From positions 6,743,276-6,807,275 of the forward strand of contig NC_043990.1 of NCBI RefSeq assembly GCF_902150065.1: 64,000 nt of DNA, given 5' to 3'. How positions within the stretch are numbered: the first letter of the stretch is position 1; each line of letters begins with the position of its first letter. The notes below the pieces were generated by a model. That model did not search any database and was not told the origin of the DNA. It saw only the letters and a list, made by a program, of their open reading frames with translations. The DNA comes from Myripristis murdjan. Its lineage: Eukaryota > Chordata > Actinopteri > Holocentriformes > Holocentridae. The position numbers and the translations under genes were made by a program. Of the stretch, positions 31,146 to 51,600 are shown in pieces.

Positions 31146-32758
31146 ATGGGTAACTCAAAGAGCGGTGCTGTGTCCAAGGAGATCCTGGAGGACCTGAAGC
31201 TCAACACCAAATTCACAGAGATGGAGATCGTCCAGTGGTACGAGAACTTCAAGAGGCAGTGTCCGACAGGCCGCATCAGCAAAGAGGAGTTCCAGTCCAT
31301 TTACAGCAAGTTCTTCCCGGAAAGCGATGCCAACACGTACGCCCAGCACGTTTTCCGCTCCTTCGACACCAACGAAGACGGCACACTGGACTTCAAGGAG
31401 TACATCATCGCCCTCCACATGACATCTACAGGGAAGACCACCAGCAAACTGGAATGGGCCTTCTCACTGTTCGATGTGGACAAGAATGGATACATCACCA
31501 AGTCAGAGGTCAAGGAAATCTGCACGGTGAGTTGTAGTTTTCTGCTCTGTTTTCACACATATTACTGATATTACTTCCTCTAATAAACACTATAAATTTA
31601 CATTATAAAGACTTAGGACTTTCTCGGGATGGGTAAATTGACTTTAAGTGGATTTACCCTCCTGCATGCCTAGCAGAATAGGATGCATTGATAAACTGGT
31701 GGATCGAAGTGGATGTAGGGTAGGTTGGGTTGTTATATTGATGGATGGATTATAGATGAAGGCCATGAGGGAAAGTGGGTGAAGGAGAATCAAGATGCTG
31801 GAGATCTGCACAGTGAATTTTTAAGGAATCGTGAAGGAAAGTGCTGTTTGGATGGATGTAGGTGATCAAGGATGGGACAAAGTGTATATTGAGCAGGGCT
31901 GTGGAAGTATTCAAGGAAATTTAGAGGAACGACACCCTCCATAGAAGAATATCAAAGCCTGAATCCTTGGTGAGAGGTGAATTCAAGTGATTGTGTAACT
32001 GCAGCATTGAAAACCATCCATGGACTTACCCTTCTTAGGTAACAATTTTTTTTAGCACTGGATAAGACTTAAATTGGTGCTGATAAACATTTTAAAGCAA
32101 ATTAAGGGCTAAGCCAGTGGAGAGCTTTGGGCTGAGCAAGTTTATAAAGACTGAGAGGAGATAATACAGAGTAGACTATTTGGTCTTACGCAGGAGATTT
32201 GACATGTGGGGTGGTGATGCCAGACATAATTCACATTGTTCTTATTCTTTGTACAATATTAACAGTCATGGTATAATGTTTCACTCCTTTTTTAGGTTTT
32301 AGAGAAACTGTAGTGGTATTACATGTTGACAACTAACAGTTTAACAGGTTGCCACTCATTTGAAAGTAAAAGACAGTGAGCCACAAAAGAATGAAAATGG
32401 TTTATACCTCCAGAAGTACTTAATATGACAGGATGCACATTCACCACAAACTACCCTATAGTTTATAAAGTAAAACAAATATAATTTTCCAGCCTCCTGA
32501 CCACCATTTGAAAAATTTAACATGAGTTTTGAAAAGTTAGGCTACTGTGTGGAAAGTGCTTGTCCAAAAACCCAGTACTAACAGGAACAGATGAAAACAT
32601 AAAGAAGAGTATCATCTGCATAGAAATTGCTCAGGAATTGTGGATAGTCTTTTAGTTATGGGACAAATGTCAGATTTCACAGAGTTAAAAAAATACTTAT
32701 AAAGTTATCACCTGTTGACAGTTTTAAACCATAGTTATCTTGATATTAACCAGGATAA

Positions 32759-32789
<31 letters not shown>

Positions 32790-32856
32790 TTATATATATA
32801 TATATATATATCTATATCTATATATCTATATCTATATCTATATCTATATATCTATA

Positions 32857-32897
<41 letters not shown>

Positions 32898-34337
32898 TGA
32901 AAAATCCTTTTTCAGTCTGAGTGCAATCTGCAGGAATAAGACATTAGATTTGACAGCCTGACCAATATGACCCAAGGCAGTAATCTTTTCCTTTAAGCCG
33001 TGAATTTTCACTGAAATGTGAGCTAGTGGTTTTGATGTTCACTATACCAACCCACTTTCTGGATCCTTTGAGTGTTTTGCCCTTGCAATGGCCTATTTAT
33101 AGCAAACACATTTCAATTTAGAAGATTAGCAGGCATCTAATCAGAGACCAGGACCAGGCAGGTCCCACAGTTCATCTGTTAATCCTTGCCATTTTAGTGC
33201 CATATAGTTTGTTGTCATTTTTGTCGATAGATAACATGATCAGCTCGCAGATGGTGGTGATTAAAGGATTGGGCTGAGCAAAGGTGCTGCTCTTTTGTAA
33301 TCATGTGGAGTTCATACCAGTTGAAGCTGCCATAATTGGGGTGACTTGAAAAGTGAAAAGAGCTCCTTGTGAAACTGAGATTAGAGGGAAAACGAGGAAG
33401 AAAACTGTGGAAACTGAACCACTCCTGCTAAAGTGTAACGTGTTGGACTCATTGGTGTGTCTTGTGTATTCCTAACAGGCAATTTTCAAGCTGATTCCCA
33501 AAGACGAACAGGCTGACCTACCTGACGATGAAAACACAGCTGAGAAGAGGGCAGACAAACTCTGGCAGTTCTTTGAGAAAGGAGAAAATGGTGAGTTGAG
33601 ACCACATGAATGGACAGATGAAGAGATGGAGAGAACAAAGTTGTAGTTACACCAACACGTCTTGGGAGGCAGAAATACATTCACTGGTTGGGTTAAACTT
33701 GGCTTAAACTGAAAAAGGCAGCCGGTAAGACAGGAAATAGCTGGTTTTATAAAGCATGGCACCCTCACTACTGTGTTTAAAAAAAAATGCAGTTTCACCA
33801 TGTGATCAAGGTGAACATCTCGATTTTTCAAGCTCAAGCGAGCCATGTTAGCCAGTAGCTACCGAAGAAACCAAGATGATAAATGCCATGGTTATACATA
33901 GATGAAAAAAAAAAAAAAAAAAAAACACTCACGGCATATATATTTATACATTTATCTTGATCATAACTTGATCTTTGCAGTTCAAGATTACCAGATAGCC
34001 AATTTAAAACATCCTACTCACTCAATAAGATTATTTTGGCTTGTTGTGTAACTAAAACAGGTAGGTGGATGGAAAAAATGGATGGAGGTCATTGGGTGAA
34101 CTGATGGATGTTTTGTATGTATCTGTGCAATAAGTTCCCATTTCAGTTTCCAATGATCTTTTGAAGCTGAGTTTCTTTCAGTAACATGTTGTGAATTCAT
34201 CCTTTTGTAACCACTCTCCCTTTTATTTTCTTCCTCTCTTTCTCGCTCCAGACCGAGTGGCAGAGGGGGAGTTTATCAAGGGAGTGATGGACAATGACGG
34301 TGCCCTGCGTCTCATTCAGTACGAGCCTGGGAAGTAA
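31146..34337 (+). CDS. rcvrn2: Visinin-type recoverin, calcium sensor of photoreceptors
   Basis: Three coding exons, 31146-31526, 33479-33590 and 34252-34337, join in phase to 192 residues, the length of chicken visinin. MGNSKSG is an N-myristoylation signal. EF-hand 1 is the degenerate CPTGRISKEEF with the conserved Cys39. EF-hand 2 (DTNEDGTLDFKE, residues 74-85) and EF-hand 3 (DVDKNGYITKSE, 110-121) have full calcium ligands. EF-hand 4 is degenerate (NDRVAEGEF). The C terminus is LIQYEPGK, lacking the basic tail of rod recoverin. ADKLWQFFEKGEN and the end resemble visinin more than recoverin. Family knowledge: these proteins bind membranes when calcium-loaded and inhibit rhodopsin or opsin kinase; visinin is cone-expressed. 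Fish names vary (rcv2a/b, rcvrn2/3), so the exact symbol is uncertain. Confidence 0.92.
32765..32895. repeat. Compound (CT)n/(TA)n/(ATCTAT)n microsatellite
   Basis: A CT run passes into TA and then into interspersed ATCTAT units before returning to pure TA. It lies in visinin intron 1. Confidence 0.95.
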
Positions 34338-34566
34338 ACTTTTCATCCAACAAAACCATCGTATCACCTTCCAGTCATGTTTTCTTTTTTTCCACTCTAG
34401 CCTCCACTGTGATAAGGCAATGATACCCGACAGCACCTTTGTAAACATAGGCACTATGATAAAAAAAAAAATCTCCTCAAGGGTGTTAGGACTTTTGTTA
34501 CCGATGTCTGTGTTGTCTGAAAAGTTTTCTTTTATTTAGGATACATATACATATACATAAAATAAA
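34338..34566 (+). other. Probable 3' UTR of visinin
   Basis: Non-coding sequence follows the TAA stop. The first AATAAA is near 34560 (ATAAAATAAATG). Further signals lie downstream (for example GTGAAATAAATC near 36014), so the real end may be later. Confidence 0.4.
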
Positions 34567-36189
34567 TGTAAAGGTGAAACACAAGAGAGGAAGGATGATA
34601 GCTCCTGTTACCCGCCGTTAGAAAAGCAACCACTTCCACATTTTGCTGCATCACCGCTGTGTGTGTTTTTATTTTTGTGCTGTGTTTTGGCTCACCTTTC
34701 ACCCACCGAAAACACCTCAAAATATGTTTTTTAATCGAATCATGCACCTGGTATTAGGTATCCATTTTATGGACAAAACAATACTCCATAACTTCTGTGG
34801 AAAAAATGAACATACTCCCAAAATATGCATATAATTTCATACAGACGAGACAAATATTTCTGGCACAAATTGAATAGTAAAGTTAGAATATTTATGGCAC
34901 ATTTGTGAGGAGAAAGTGGATTATAAGAGTACATTCTAGCAACCAGCATGGATGTTTTTATACAGGGTACACAGGATAGCAAAATCAATATATCATCACC
35001 ATAAAATGTTCTCTGGGTATTTTAGTCTCCCATTTTTTCAACTGGAAACCCACAGCGGATAAAGATGCAGTCAGTGTAATTCCAGCAGGTACAGAGGGTT
35101 CAGTTGCATCCAGACTGTTTTAATCTGTTAATTCTGTTTCATTTAAAAATATACTTTTAAATCTGTGATGTTTCATTTGGACACATTACCGTCAAAGGTA
35201 CACTGTGTAATGTTATCATTCTTTAGCACCATCTAGTGGCTAATGAGCGTCTGTACGCAGACTCATGAGGCTGGGAGTTATAAGCAAAGTGGTATATTAT
35301 TTATCGTAATTAGAGGCAATATTTTTTCACCACAGCACAAGTTAGCTGAACTCAAAAGGCCAGAGCTGCAGGTAGAATCAGGTCGAGCAACGAGAACCAA
35401 ACAGGGCAATTTTTCACAAAACGAAGCAAAGTGGACTGGAAAGTTTGAAATTTCGGCAGCCATCAAGGTGACATTGGATAAATCAACAACCCCCCTGTTG
35501 CGTAGACATTTGCATATTTGAAATAACTTATCGCATATTGTATCTTTAGGGAATTCCGCTTTTGGAAAAACTTTTAGTCGTACTAACTTTTGCTGATTTT
35601 TAAGTTAGCCAGCATGTTCCTGTAAATCAAACAACGCGCACTATTTATCTCAAGTTAATTCAGCTTGCCGTTCAAATGATTTTAATCAGCTGGATCCATT
35701 ATATGTTGTAGATACTGAAATACACACACACACACACACACCCCTGTATGACAGCGCTCTGGAAACGAACCCCTTGGTTTTGGTAGTTATATGGTGAGTG
35801 GCGGCAAAAACCTGAACTGTTCACAGTAAGAGTGAAAGGATGATGATTCAAGGCCGTTTAATAATTCTGATTTCTGTTTTGTTGTCATTGAAAATGGTGG
35901 GTGAGGGTCGAGCTCACACTGTACACTGGATGGATTAAATGGAGTCTGTTTCGCTGTTTTTCCCCATTCATTTTCTATTTGTTCTGTTGTTTTTGATCAA
36001 AAATTCAACTGTGAAATAAATCACTCAGCTCCCAAACGCTGTGAGTCTCTTCTTCAGAAACCGCGTGGATCCCCGGCCACTCGTCTTACATAAACCGTTG
36101 TATAATTCAACTCCTCATTTACGGTTTCAATCACTTGTCACATACTGCGCACAGTAACCCTGTAACCTTGTTTATCTCCATATACCATG

Positions 36190-36295
<106 letters not shown>

Positions 36296-36390
36296 GTTCC
36301 CCTGACTGGGGAGATTATTGACATAATCGTCTGTCCAGCATTTGAAAACATCTGTCTTAACTCCCAGATCTCTCTGTATCATGCAATAAT

Positions 36391-36625
36391 CTTTCTTTCT
36401 TTCTTTCTTCTTTCTTTCTTTCTTTCTTTCTTTCAACCTGTTAATTGAGGTTACACAACAAAATGGGACAATACCAGATAAAGAGAAGGACAACACAAAC
36501 ACATTACAAGTGTAGATCCACAGAGAGAAAGCAAGGGGAGCACACATGAAATAACTCACAACAGGCTGGGATAAACACGCATAAACCAGAATGGGTCTTT
36601 CTTTCTTTCTTTCTTTCTTTCTTTT
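36391..36625. repeat. Two (TTTC)n tracts flanking a 160-bp unique segment
   Basis: TTTC repeats at 36391-36434 and 36596-36625 bracket a non-repetitive segment. Insertion of that segment into one ancestral TTTC tract, or independent tract growth at both ends, would explain this. Confidence 0.85.
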
Positions 36626-38254
36626 AGATTGTTAGTTAACCAATCTTATTGGTAAATTTTATGAAGATTTTGTCCATTTTCGCTGTTCAAAAGCCCTGAA
36701 AACACACCAGTGCTGCTGCTTTTAGGAAACCTGATGTGGAGGGCTTTATTACGGTGCTGTAATACTGGTGTGAAGAGAGTCTGCAGTCTGAAAGTTGATT
36801 TTCATATCGTAATGAATGGAAACCAACGGCTGGAGAAAAGGGAGGAGAAATGATATCTCACTTCTAAAATACGACTCAGCACAAAGTACATATTTCACTA
36901 AACACGCAAAATCTCAGGTCTGGTCCTGTAAGTTCGCCTGCCTTGTCCGGCTTGTGTCATAGTAACATATTTTCTTCGCATAAACCATCGAGCTTATTTT
37001 CAAGACATTTTATGAGACTCTGATAAGCGACCACACGTTGGCCAAACATCAGCAGAAGATCCCAGTTCGGTTTCACTTTGCTGTTTTTATTCATCGCCTC
37101 ACCACAGTCTCCATCAGGACAGCAGCGTAGCAGTGACAGGATCCTCAGCAATTCATAGAAACATATGATACAGAAAAAAAAAAAAAAACAAAAAAAAACA
37201 AAACAGGACGTAACCCGAAATAATATCATTTCATAGTTGCATCATGAATGGTTCTCCATCGTAGAAAATTCCTGCTGCTCTCATAGCTCGTAATCACAGT
37301 CACAGACATGAATAATCCCTGATGCAGTCAATCTGAGGCTGGATTTACACAAGTGAAGCAAAATGAAATCTGTTTTCTTTTTCTATTCCCTGCCTTGAAC
37401 ACATTCGCTGTATCATCAGCGAAAAACAAAACTGCATACGAAACCAGATTTCCCTCCTTACATCTTTATGGCATAGCGAAGAACAAACATAAAGTCACAC
37501 TTTTTAAAAATTACTTCAAAATGCATTGACTTAAATATCAACTGTGTTTAAGAAATAGAAATAGTAGAAATAGTAGAAATCCCAGCAGACAAAGCCGTTT
37601 TATTGGCAACGTCTGAATTTGCATCACTGGCCCTTTAAAAACAATGTCTTGTATTCAAAATGCAGCGTTAGTAACAAGAAATTCAACATTTGTTTCTTGT
37701 TTTGAGAAAAACTTTTTGCAGAAATGTGAATCAGTCTGACATCAGTAAATCATCTTTTTACTGACTGTCGCCCCAACTATCCTGTAAATGTTCAAGTCTT
37801 GGCAGAATTAAGAAAAAAAAAACAAAAAAAAAAAAAACAAAACCATATATCAGAGTTCCCAGTCTGTCAAAGGTGAAATTCCCAGATTTTTCCATGACTT
37901 TACATGAATAAAATGTTGAATTTCTATGAATTTCTGTGGCTTATATGAATTTAACATGTTTTTTGTTGTTGTTGTTGTTGTTGTTGTTTATTTTCCTCAC
38001 CAAATTTTAGACCCACTTCTTATCCTGTTTTATTGTGTAGGGAAAATGAACATCACATGAAAATAATAAAGGATAAATATTAAGATTGGTGAATAACTTT
38101 TTTTTTTTTTTATAAAAATGAGACTGGCAAAATTCCATGATATTCTGTGCCTTATCCCAAGACTTCTCAGAAACTCCTCGACCCGTAGGAAGCCCGGCAT
38201 GACGTGCTGTTTAAAATATAAAGCACACAGGTAGCCAGGCTCAGGCCCCCTGCC

Positions 38255-38257
<3 letters not shown>

Positions 38258-38298
<41 letters not shown>

Positions 38299-38310
38299 AC
38301 ACACACACAG
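38258..38310. repeat. (CA)n microsatellite next to a stop codon
   Basis: The CA tract begins three bases after the stop codon of the GSG1-family gene, so in mRNA sense it is a GU repeat at the very start of the 3' UTR. Confidence 0.95.
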
Positions 38311-38312
38311 TC

Positions 38313-45160
<6,848 letters not shown>

Positions 45161-46554
45161 CTTGGCTGGTCGAGGAAATCCAGTTGGAGAGAGAAAGCGG
45201 TGAAGTGAGGGAGGAGGACTGGGTGGAAGAGAGGGACGAAATGAGGGCTGAAGAAAAAGCGGCGTGAACGGGGGAGTTGTGACTCGACCGTGAGGTTCAG
45301 AAATGGGCCAAAAGAGCCGACCCGGGCGGGGATGAGAGGAGCGAGGGGGATTCCGTGACAAGCCGAGATGAGGAGAAAACCCCACACAGAGTCGATGACG
45401 TCGAGCTCTGCGGGTGAGATTGATTGATGGAGGGGGAGGCGGTGATGGTGCAGAGCAAAGCGGGAAAGCGAGGAGGGGGATTAGGCGCGTTCGAGAAGCG
45501 GGGAAACGGTATGAGTGAGATGAGAAGAGGTGGGGAGCAGCTGGAGGACGAGGAGGACGAGAGTGGTGGCGAAGGTCAGAGGGCAGCGGAGTGGAGGAAG
45601 ATGAACCGCTGGGATTTAATCAGCGCCAGCAAGAGAGTAACGAGAGAGAGAAAAAGACAGATGGGAAGGCCAAAACAGGCAGGACGAAGAGGAGGACTTG
45701 CTCTTTTTCTCCGACCCTTCCCTTCTCTCCTTCTGGCGTCAGCCTCTCGCGAACCCACAGGATCGGCTTCTCATTGTCCAGCTCAAATAAAGTCAAAGTT
45801 GCAGTTAAGAGTTCAAAAACAGATCCAGAGGTCGATATAACAGCAGGACCAATCCAAAATGTTGCACATCTCTTCTCTGGTTTGTCCCGTCATCACTGTC
45901 ACAACCGGACCGCGATCTGTTTCTTATCTGACGTCTTAAAGCCGCCAAATCCGACGGCTGCTCCTTCCCGCTCGGACGAAGATAAACTTCTAAATCTCTC
46001 TTGTTCCCGACTATTTCGTAACTAATCAGTCGCCGGCCTGCTTTGTCCCGCTCTCAGGGCACATCTTGTCCTTCAACCTGCTCCTCTGCCTCAGGGAGGG
46101 TTTGGGATGCGAAGGAAATGATTAGTCCGGGTATCTCAGTCAGCGCAGGGGCTCGATAATCTGTGTTAATCTTGCAGGGTTAGGTGGACGTGGTTAATCC
46201 GCACTGACTCTCGTGTTGTCTCTGTCTGGCCAGCCCACCTTGAGGGAAGAGGGGAGGAGAAGACAGAAGGGAGTCATCAGCAAAAGTAGAGACACTAGTT
46301 CTGTCAGTGAAACCAGTGGTACAAACATTACAGAGAGTTTCTATTTGTTCTCACTGAGGTTTTGAGATTAGACGACATTAAAAGTTGTTGTTTTCATTCT
46401 TCCTTTATCATGTCGTTTTATTGTTTCATGATGTGGCCACTGTGAGGCTCTTTTAGGCTCTAACTGCAACTGAAGGTTGTACAAGTCAACCTGACTTGAC
46501 TTGTTGCCCTCTTTGTCCTTGTCAGGGTCAGTACTCTTGTCATCACCATCCCCA

Positions 46555-46602
46555 TCCTCCTCCTCCTCCTCCTCCTCCTCCTCCTCCTCCTCATCATCAT
46601 CA
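46555..46602. repeat. (TCC)n microsatellite
   Basis: About 12 TCC units followed by four TCA units. Antisense frames read as polyarginine and are artefacts. Confidence 0.95.
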
Positions 46603-48553
46603 TTGCCACCGTCTGGGAGACAGGTGCTTTGGATGTCGGTAACAGCTTAGTGAGAATCAGTCCATGTTTTGAAAGTTCCAGTCTAATCAGTCGTTCCAAG
46701 ACCCCCTAAAAAAATGTCTGCAGTGCTCTATCTCTTTCCCAAAAGTTAAATCCTGTTCCATTTTACAAGAGGAGACTGAAGGAGGGATCACTGCGCTCAC
46801 CCCTGCTGTGATTGGTGTGTCAAAACCAATAAAATATCCCCCAAAGCAAAAAAAAAAAAAAACAAAAACAAAAACAAAAAAAACAAAACATAAAAATAGC
46901 TCACACTCAAAAAGGAACAAGATGAGTTTCCAAACATTTCAAATTCACATTTTCCTGTCTCTTTTAGTTTGATCTAATTTAATTCTTTATCCAGTTTACT
47001 TCTCATTCATTCAGTTATTTGAATCAAAGCAGTAGGGCCTGTTTCATCAGGTGCCTTCCTCCTGGTGTGAACTTAAAATCTTTGGAAACTTTTTTTTTCT
47101 TTTTTTTTGGAGTATGAGCCATTCTTGTCTTTTGGAGGTATTTAGGTGGAACTCAGTGATCTCTCCTATAGACGTCAATTTATTCCTGTGGGGTGAAATA
47201 AAGAGATTAAAAACATTGCGTCAGTGCAGCCCAGTTTGTGTATTTGGAAAGACACGCTGTGCATTGGCCTATTGTGACTCAAATGGCGCCTCATTTGAAT
47301 TACTACAATAAATTTTCATCATCATCCAGGCGTTACAGGTTAATCTGGTCCATCAAATCAACTCATGGTGTGAAGTGTAATCCGTGCAGGCGAAGAATGA
47401 CTCCATTATTGTTCCCGAAGGAATTGTACATACATTTACACACACACACATGTCCGCGTTATTGACAGCTGGAGCTGAGTGATCAGGTGATCCAAGGTAA
47501 AGAGATTTTCAAAGACTTCGCAAGACCCCAGTGACCCCATCAGGAAAACCAGTGTAAGTTTAACTGGGAATATCTCAGTGAACAGACATGTGGAGCCACT
47601 CACCTGTACAGGAAATGTGTTGTTTACACATTTTAAATAACACTATTTTACACATATAAATACTGCTGCAGAAACATAGAAGTCAAGAAATATTTTTTAT
47701 GGATGGAAACAGCTGTGTACTATACTACATATACTTATAATTAAAGGAGTTTAAAGTGTTAAACTTCTTCAACTTCTCCATGTCATTCACTTTTTCAAGT
47801 CCACAGAGTCCACAGAGGTTTATTTTCAAATTCTACTGGAGATGCCAAGGTTTCAGAAAATACCAAACATGTCCTACTGCATTCCAGGGAAAATGTCTAA
47901 AATGATGCACAAGACATGCAGATATTTTCTATTTGATGTGATGCTGCAGCCATAAAACAATGGCATCTCATTGTTGAATATTTCACTCAATATTAGTGTG
48001 ATGGAGTTGCAACCAGCAGATACACAGTATGGAGGTGATGTTGTCGTATAATATGGAAAAAAACATGTATTTCTCTAACTTTGATGCTACTTAATTCAAG
48101 CGGTTAATGAAATAGAAATCTGTGGCACTTCCACACCCGTGAAGAGTCGTGTGTGTCCTGAGTTGCTGTCATGGCATCTCGTTATGATGAGCTCAAATCT
48201 TTCCCTTCTGTACGTGATTCACAATCGATCTCATCTCCAGCTGTTGCTCTGTGATCGACTTACAATCAGCTTACAGCCGTAGCAAAGTAAAATCCCAAGA
48301 GTCGACTCACCGTTTTTCCGGCCCCCCCTTGAAGACGCCGCCACCCTCTGTCTGCTCTGCCATTCACCTTCCTGCTCCTCTAACAGGGACTCACTTTCCT
48401 TCACCTCTCCGCCACGCTCCCTCATTCCTCCCTCTCCGTCTTGGGCAAGTTTCCATCACAAACCCACCCAGATTTCCCTCTAATCCCCACAAATCCATCT
48501 GTTCTTTCCCCTCCCCTTTGCTCCCTATACTGTGTCTACTCATCCATCCTCTC

Positions 48554-48596
<43 letters not shown>

Positions 48597-49828
48597 CGGC
48601 TTTCTTCATCTCTTTTAGTCATAACCTTCCTCTCTGCCTCTCAGCAAAGCCATGACCCCCGTCCCTTGTTACCCTATACTGATTAATCTGACAGCACAGT
48701 ATGGACGAGTGTGACAGATGAGACTCTCATTGCCAGGCTGGTGATTTCACAGTCTGTGCTGATCTCAATTCTTTGACTTTAAACACCAGACAGTTCACCG
48801 AGGGGAAAAGAGGGGAGGAGACATTGGTAGGAAAGGGTTTATCCTAATAGTTGGACCGTTTTGTGACTGGAAAGCTACGAGTGTTAAGCTTGAATTGGAA
48901 AATCTGAGCAACCCACTCACACCAATCATGTTCGGGGAAAGTATTCTTATTATTGGACAGTACACCGACAGACTGGAGGGAGTGGGAGGGAGTGAAAGAG
49001 GGGGATGGCACGGGACAGCAGACCCCAGACCAATTCAAATGCAAGGCATTACAGTTCTGGAGCATTTTCACCTTTAGTGTCCCTTAAGTTCACGCTCTTA
49101 ATCCCCAGATCTGCACAGTGGCTGACAATGCAATGCAAGAACTGTTTTGGAGGAAAGGGCTGCAGTCTAGACCTCATCAGTCGAGTCCACGTCAATCCTA
49201 AAACCAGTGGAGGTGAAGTTAAGGCCAAGACCGAGACCAAGAGGCTGGGAGTCCAGAATCGAGACCATGCTTTAAGGTTTACCTTTAAGGATGAACGAGG
49301 ATGTATCTTTGTTCATTTCAGGATGCAGGATGATTCACCCTTCACACTTTGGACTTAAATACAACTCAGAGATGTGTCACGTGCAGTAGTGGGGGCTCAA
49401 TATAAATCCAAGATGCAGGAGACAGGGTGGTGGACTGTCGTAGGTCTGGGCCGCTCTCGAAACCAGCCTCCATCGAGGAGGTTGATGTGCAGGTGGGCAG
49501 GACCAAGGTTATTATAGTTAAACCAAACTAAGAACTAAAATGAGGTGCGGAGGCGGGCGGGACCTCCTTGGGCTGCAGCTGGACGGGTCAGTGAGCACGG
49601 ACACTCTGGACAGGAAGGAGGCTGGTGTCCTTTAACGTCTACATGACCTATTATTCATCTTCTGCACCACCAGCTGTCTGCACATGCTCCTCTGCAGGCT
49701 TGTTTTTATTTTGTTATTTTGTCTTTACCTCAGAGGCATATTTTTAGGGTTACAAGCTAAATAATTGTTACAGGCTAATTTATACTATACTGGCCAGTGT
49801 TTACCGTTTGAGCTAATTTACGGTTACA

Positions 49829-49830
<2 letters not shown>

Positions 49831-49877
<47 letters not shown>
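49831..49877. repeat. (AT)n microsatellite
   Basis: An uninterrupted AT run of about 47 bp. Confidence 0.95.
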
Positions 49878-49882
<5 letters not shown>

Positions 49883-50031
49883 CACCGTACAGGTTTATGT
49901 TGCTCGTTATTGGCTTATCCTCACCTTTCAATCCTTTAATTTTCTCTCTTATTGTTACAGCCTAATTTTTTATTACAGATATTGTGTGTATCACTAATTT
50001 GAATTGAGTGTATTCACAGTATTGTGTGTAT

Positions 50032-50062
<31 letters not shown>

Positions 50063-50222
50063 GGTATTTATTATTATCTGGAGGTGCACCTGGACCTGAT
50101 AGGAAATGAGATGCAAACCTGTGAAATCAAACCAGGTCGTGTCAAAAAATGCAACACCAGGGCTCAAAATGACCAACATCACAGCAGCCTCAGCTTCATA
50201 ATCACACCAAATTCCCAATCTC

Positions 50223-50259
<37 letters not shown>

Positions 50260-50383
50260 CATTAAGCTCCCTTCTTCTGAAGGGGGAGAATCCCCACTCA
50301 CATCCGGCTCAACATTCAATCCTGAATTTCCTCTCTTTTCATCCAATTTTCTAGCGACCTTCACCCTCTGCTGACTCCTCTCC

Positions 50384-50450
50384 CTCTCGCCCTCCTCTCG
50401 CCCTCCCCTCGCCCTCCTCTTGCCCTCCCCTCGCCCTCCTCTCAGCCTCC
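50384..50450. repeat. Pyrimidine minisatellite of about 20-22 bp
   Basis: Alternating CCCTCCTCTCG and CCCTCCCCTCG half-units repeat about three times. It is strongly strand-asymmetric (C/T on the plus strand). Confidence 0.75.
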
Positions 50451-51600
50451 CAAACTCCCAGCCGCCTGAAACCATCGGGCTGCTTAGAGGGGAGATGTGG
50501 AGGGGCAGCGCTCAGCAGCAGCAGGGAGCAAAGTGGGCCACGTCAAAAATTTAGTCACTTTTTGTCCCATCATCTCCTTAGGCAGGGTTGCAGATCAGTA
50601 ACCCAACACACGCACAGACACACACACACACACATGCACACACACACACACACACATTCTGGGGCCAGATTCATAACACATCAGTACAAAACATCTTCAA
50701 CAATTTTTTTCTTTTTTCCCCAATTTCCCTGTTTAGTCTTAAGAAAAAGGAAGAGGGAAAAATGGATTTTTTCTTGATCCTGAAAACTCTGAATTTGTTT
50801 ATATTTTTCTGTTATATATTTTATCTTGATATTTTCTCTCAGCTTAAAGAAAACCTGCATGTTTTAAACTGGCACAGTGAAAAGTTACCTCTCAAATTTC
50901 ATACATTTAAACAACTTTTAGACAAATGGGTTTTTATAGGTTTCCCTAAACATAACACTGAGATTGAGTTGAATCTTTATTTGGTGTCGACCCAAGTCGG
51001 CCTACATTTCATGTCTTCTGAACATGAGCAAATGTTTACAGGCTTTAGCCAAGTAACAGCAACCAATGAGTAAATCTGCTCATATATTTACTTATTTATG
51101 TTCTCCCTGAATTGTTGTCAACCCAGGCTGCATTTCGCACTTTTTTCCATTTTGAGAACTTATAAATAGGAAAATTGAGGAAATTTATAAGACATGACAC
51201 AAACAAAATATTCAGGAATTACACTGTGTAATTTTTACACTATGTAGAGCCTCTGCACACATGAAATGACCTGTAGATAAAGTGAGGATGCTATTAAAAT
51301 TTGACATTTTCATCCTACCCTGCTCTTTTTCAGCAAATGTCAATATTTATACTGTGGTGAAATTTACATTTCTGGTTTTACTAGGGCTCAGTGGCTTCAA
51401 AAAATTTGATGAGGGAATTAAACATTGTATGGCATCTGGAAAGTGAACAGAGTAATAATCTACAGTAGACCATGGTGTGTCTGTGTGTGTGTCTGTGGCC
51501 CTCTTGTGGTAACTGTAAGCAAAAACCAGCTGAGTTTATGAGCGCTATTAAGTCACAAACTCAATTTCCACTGCATCCAAAATAAACACTGAGACACGCT

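Larger units (their letters stand above)
45161..51600. other. Intergenic DNA between the GSG1-family gene and the epsin
   Basis: The 45160-45800 part is GC-richer and probably contains the promoter and 5' UTR of the GSG1-family gene. The remainder holds simple repeats: (TCC)n at 46555-46602, (TC)n at 48556-48595, (AT)n at 49831-49877, (ATCT)n near 50032-50063, a T run at 50228-50256 and a CCCTCC/TCGCC minisatellite at 50384-50450. No exon is recognisable. Confidence 0.45.

Noticed and set aside
35195-35545. Possible interspersed element (ACACTGTGTAATG, CACCATCTAGTGG)
   Set aside because: Resembles a common fish repeat but no ends could be defined; noted in the intergenic entry only.
45424-45840. 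138-codon plus-strand frame upstream of the GSG1-family gene
   Set aside because: Purine-rich low-complexity sequence, probably 5' flank of the opposite-strand gene; no family match.
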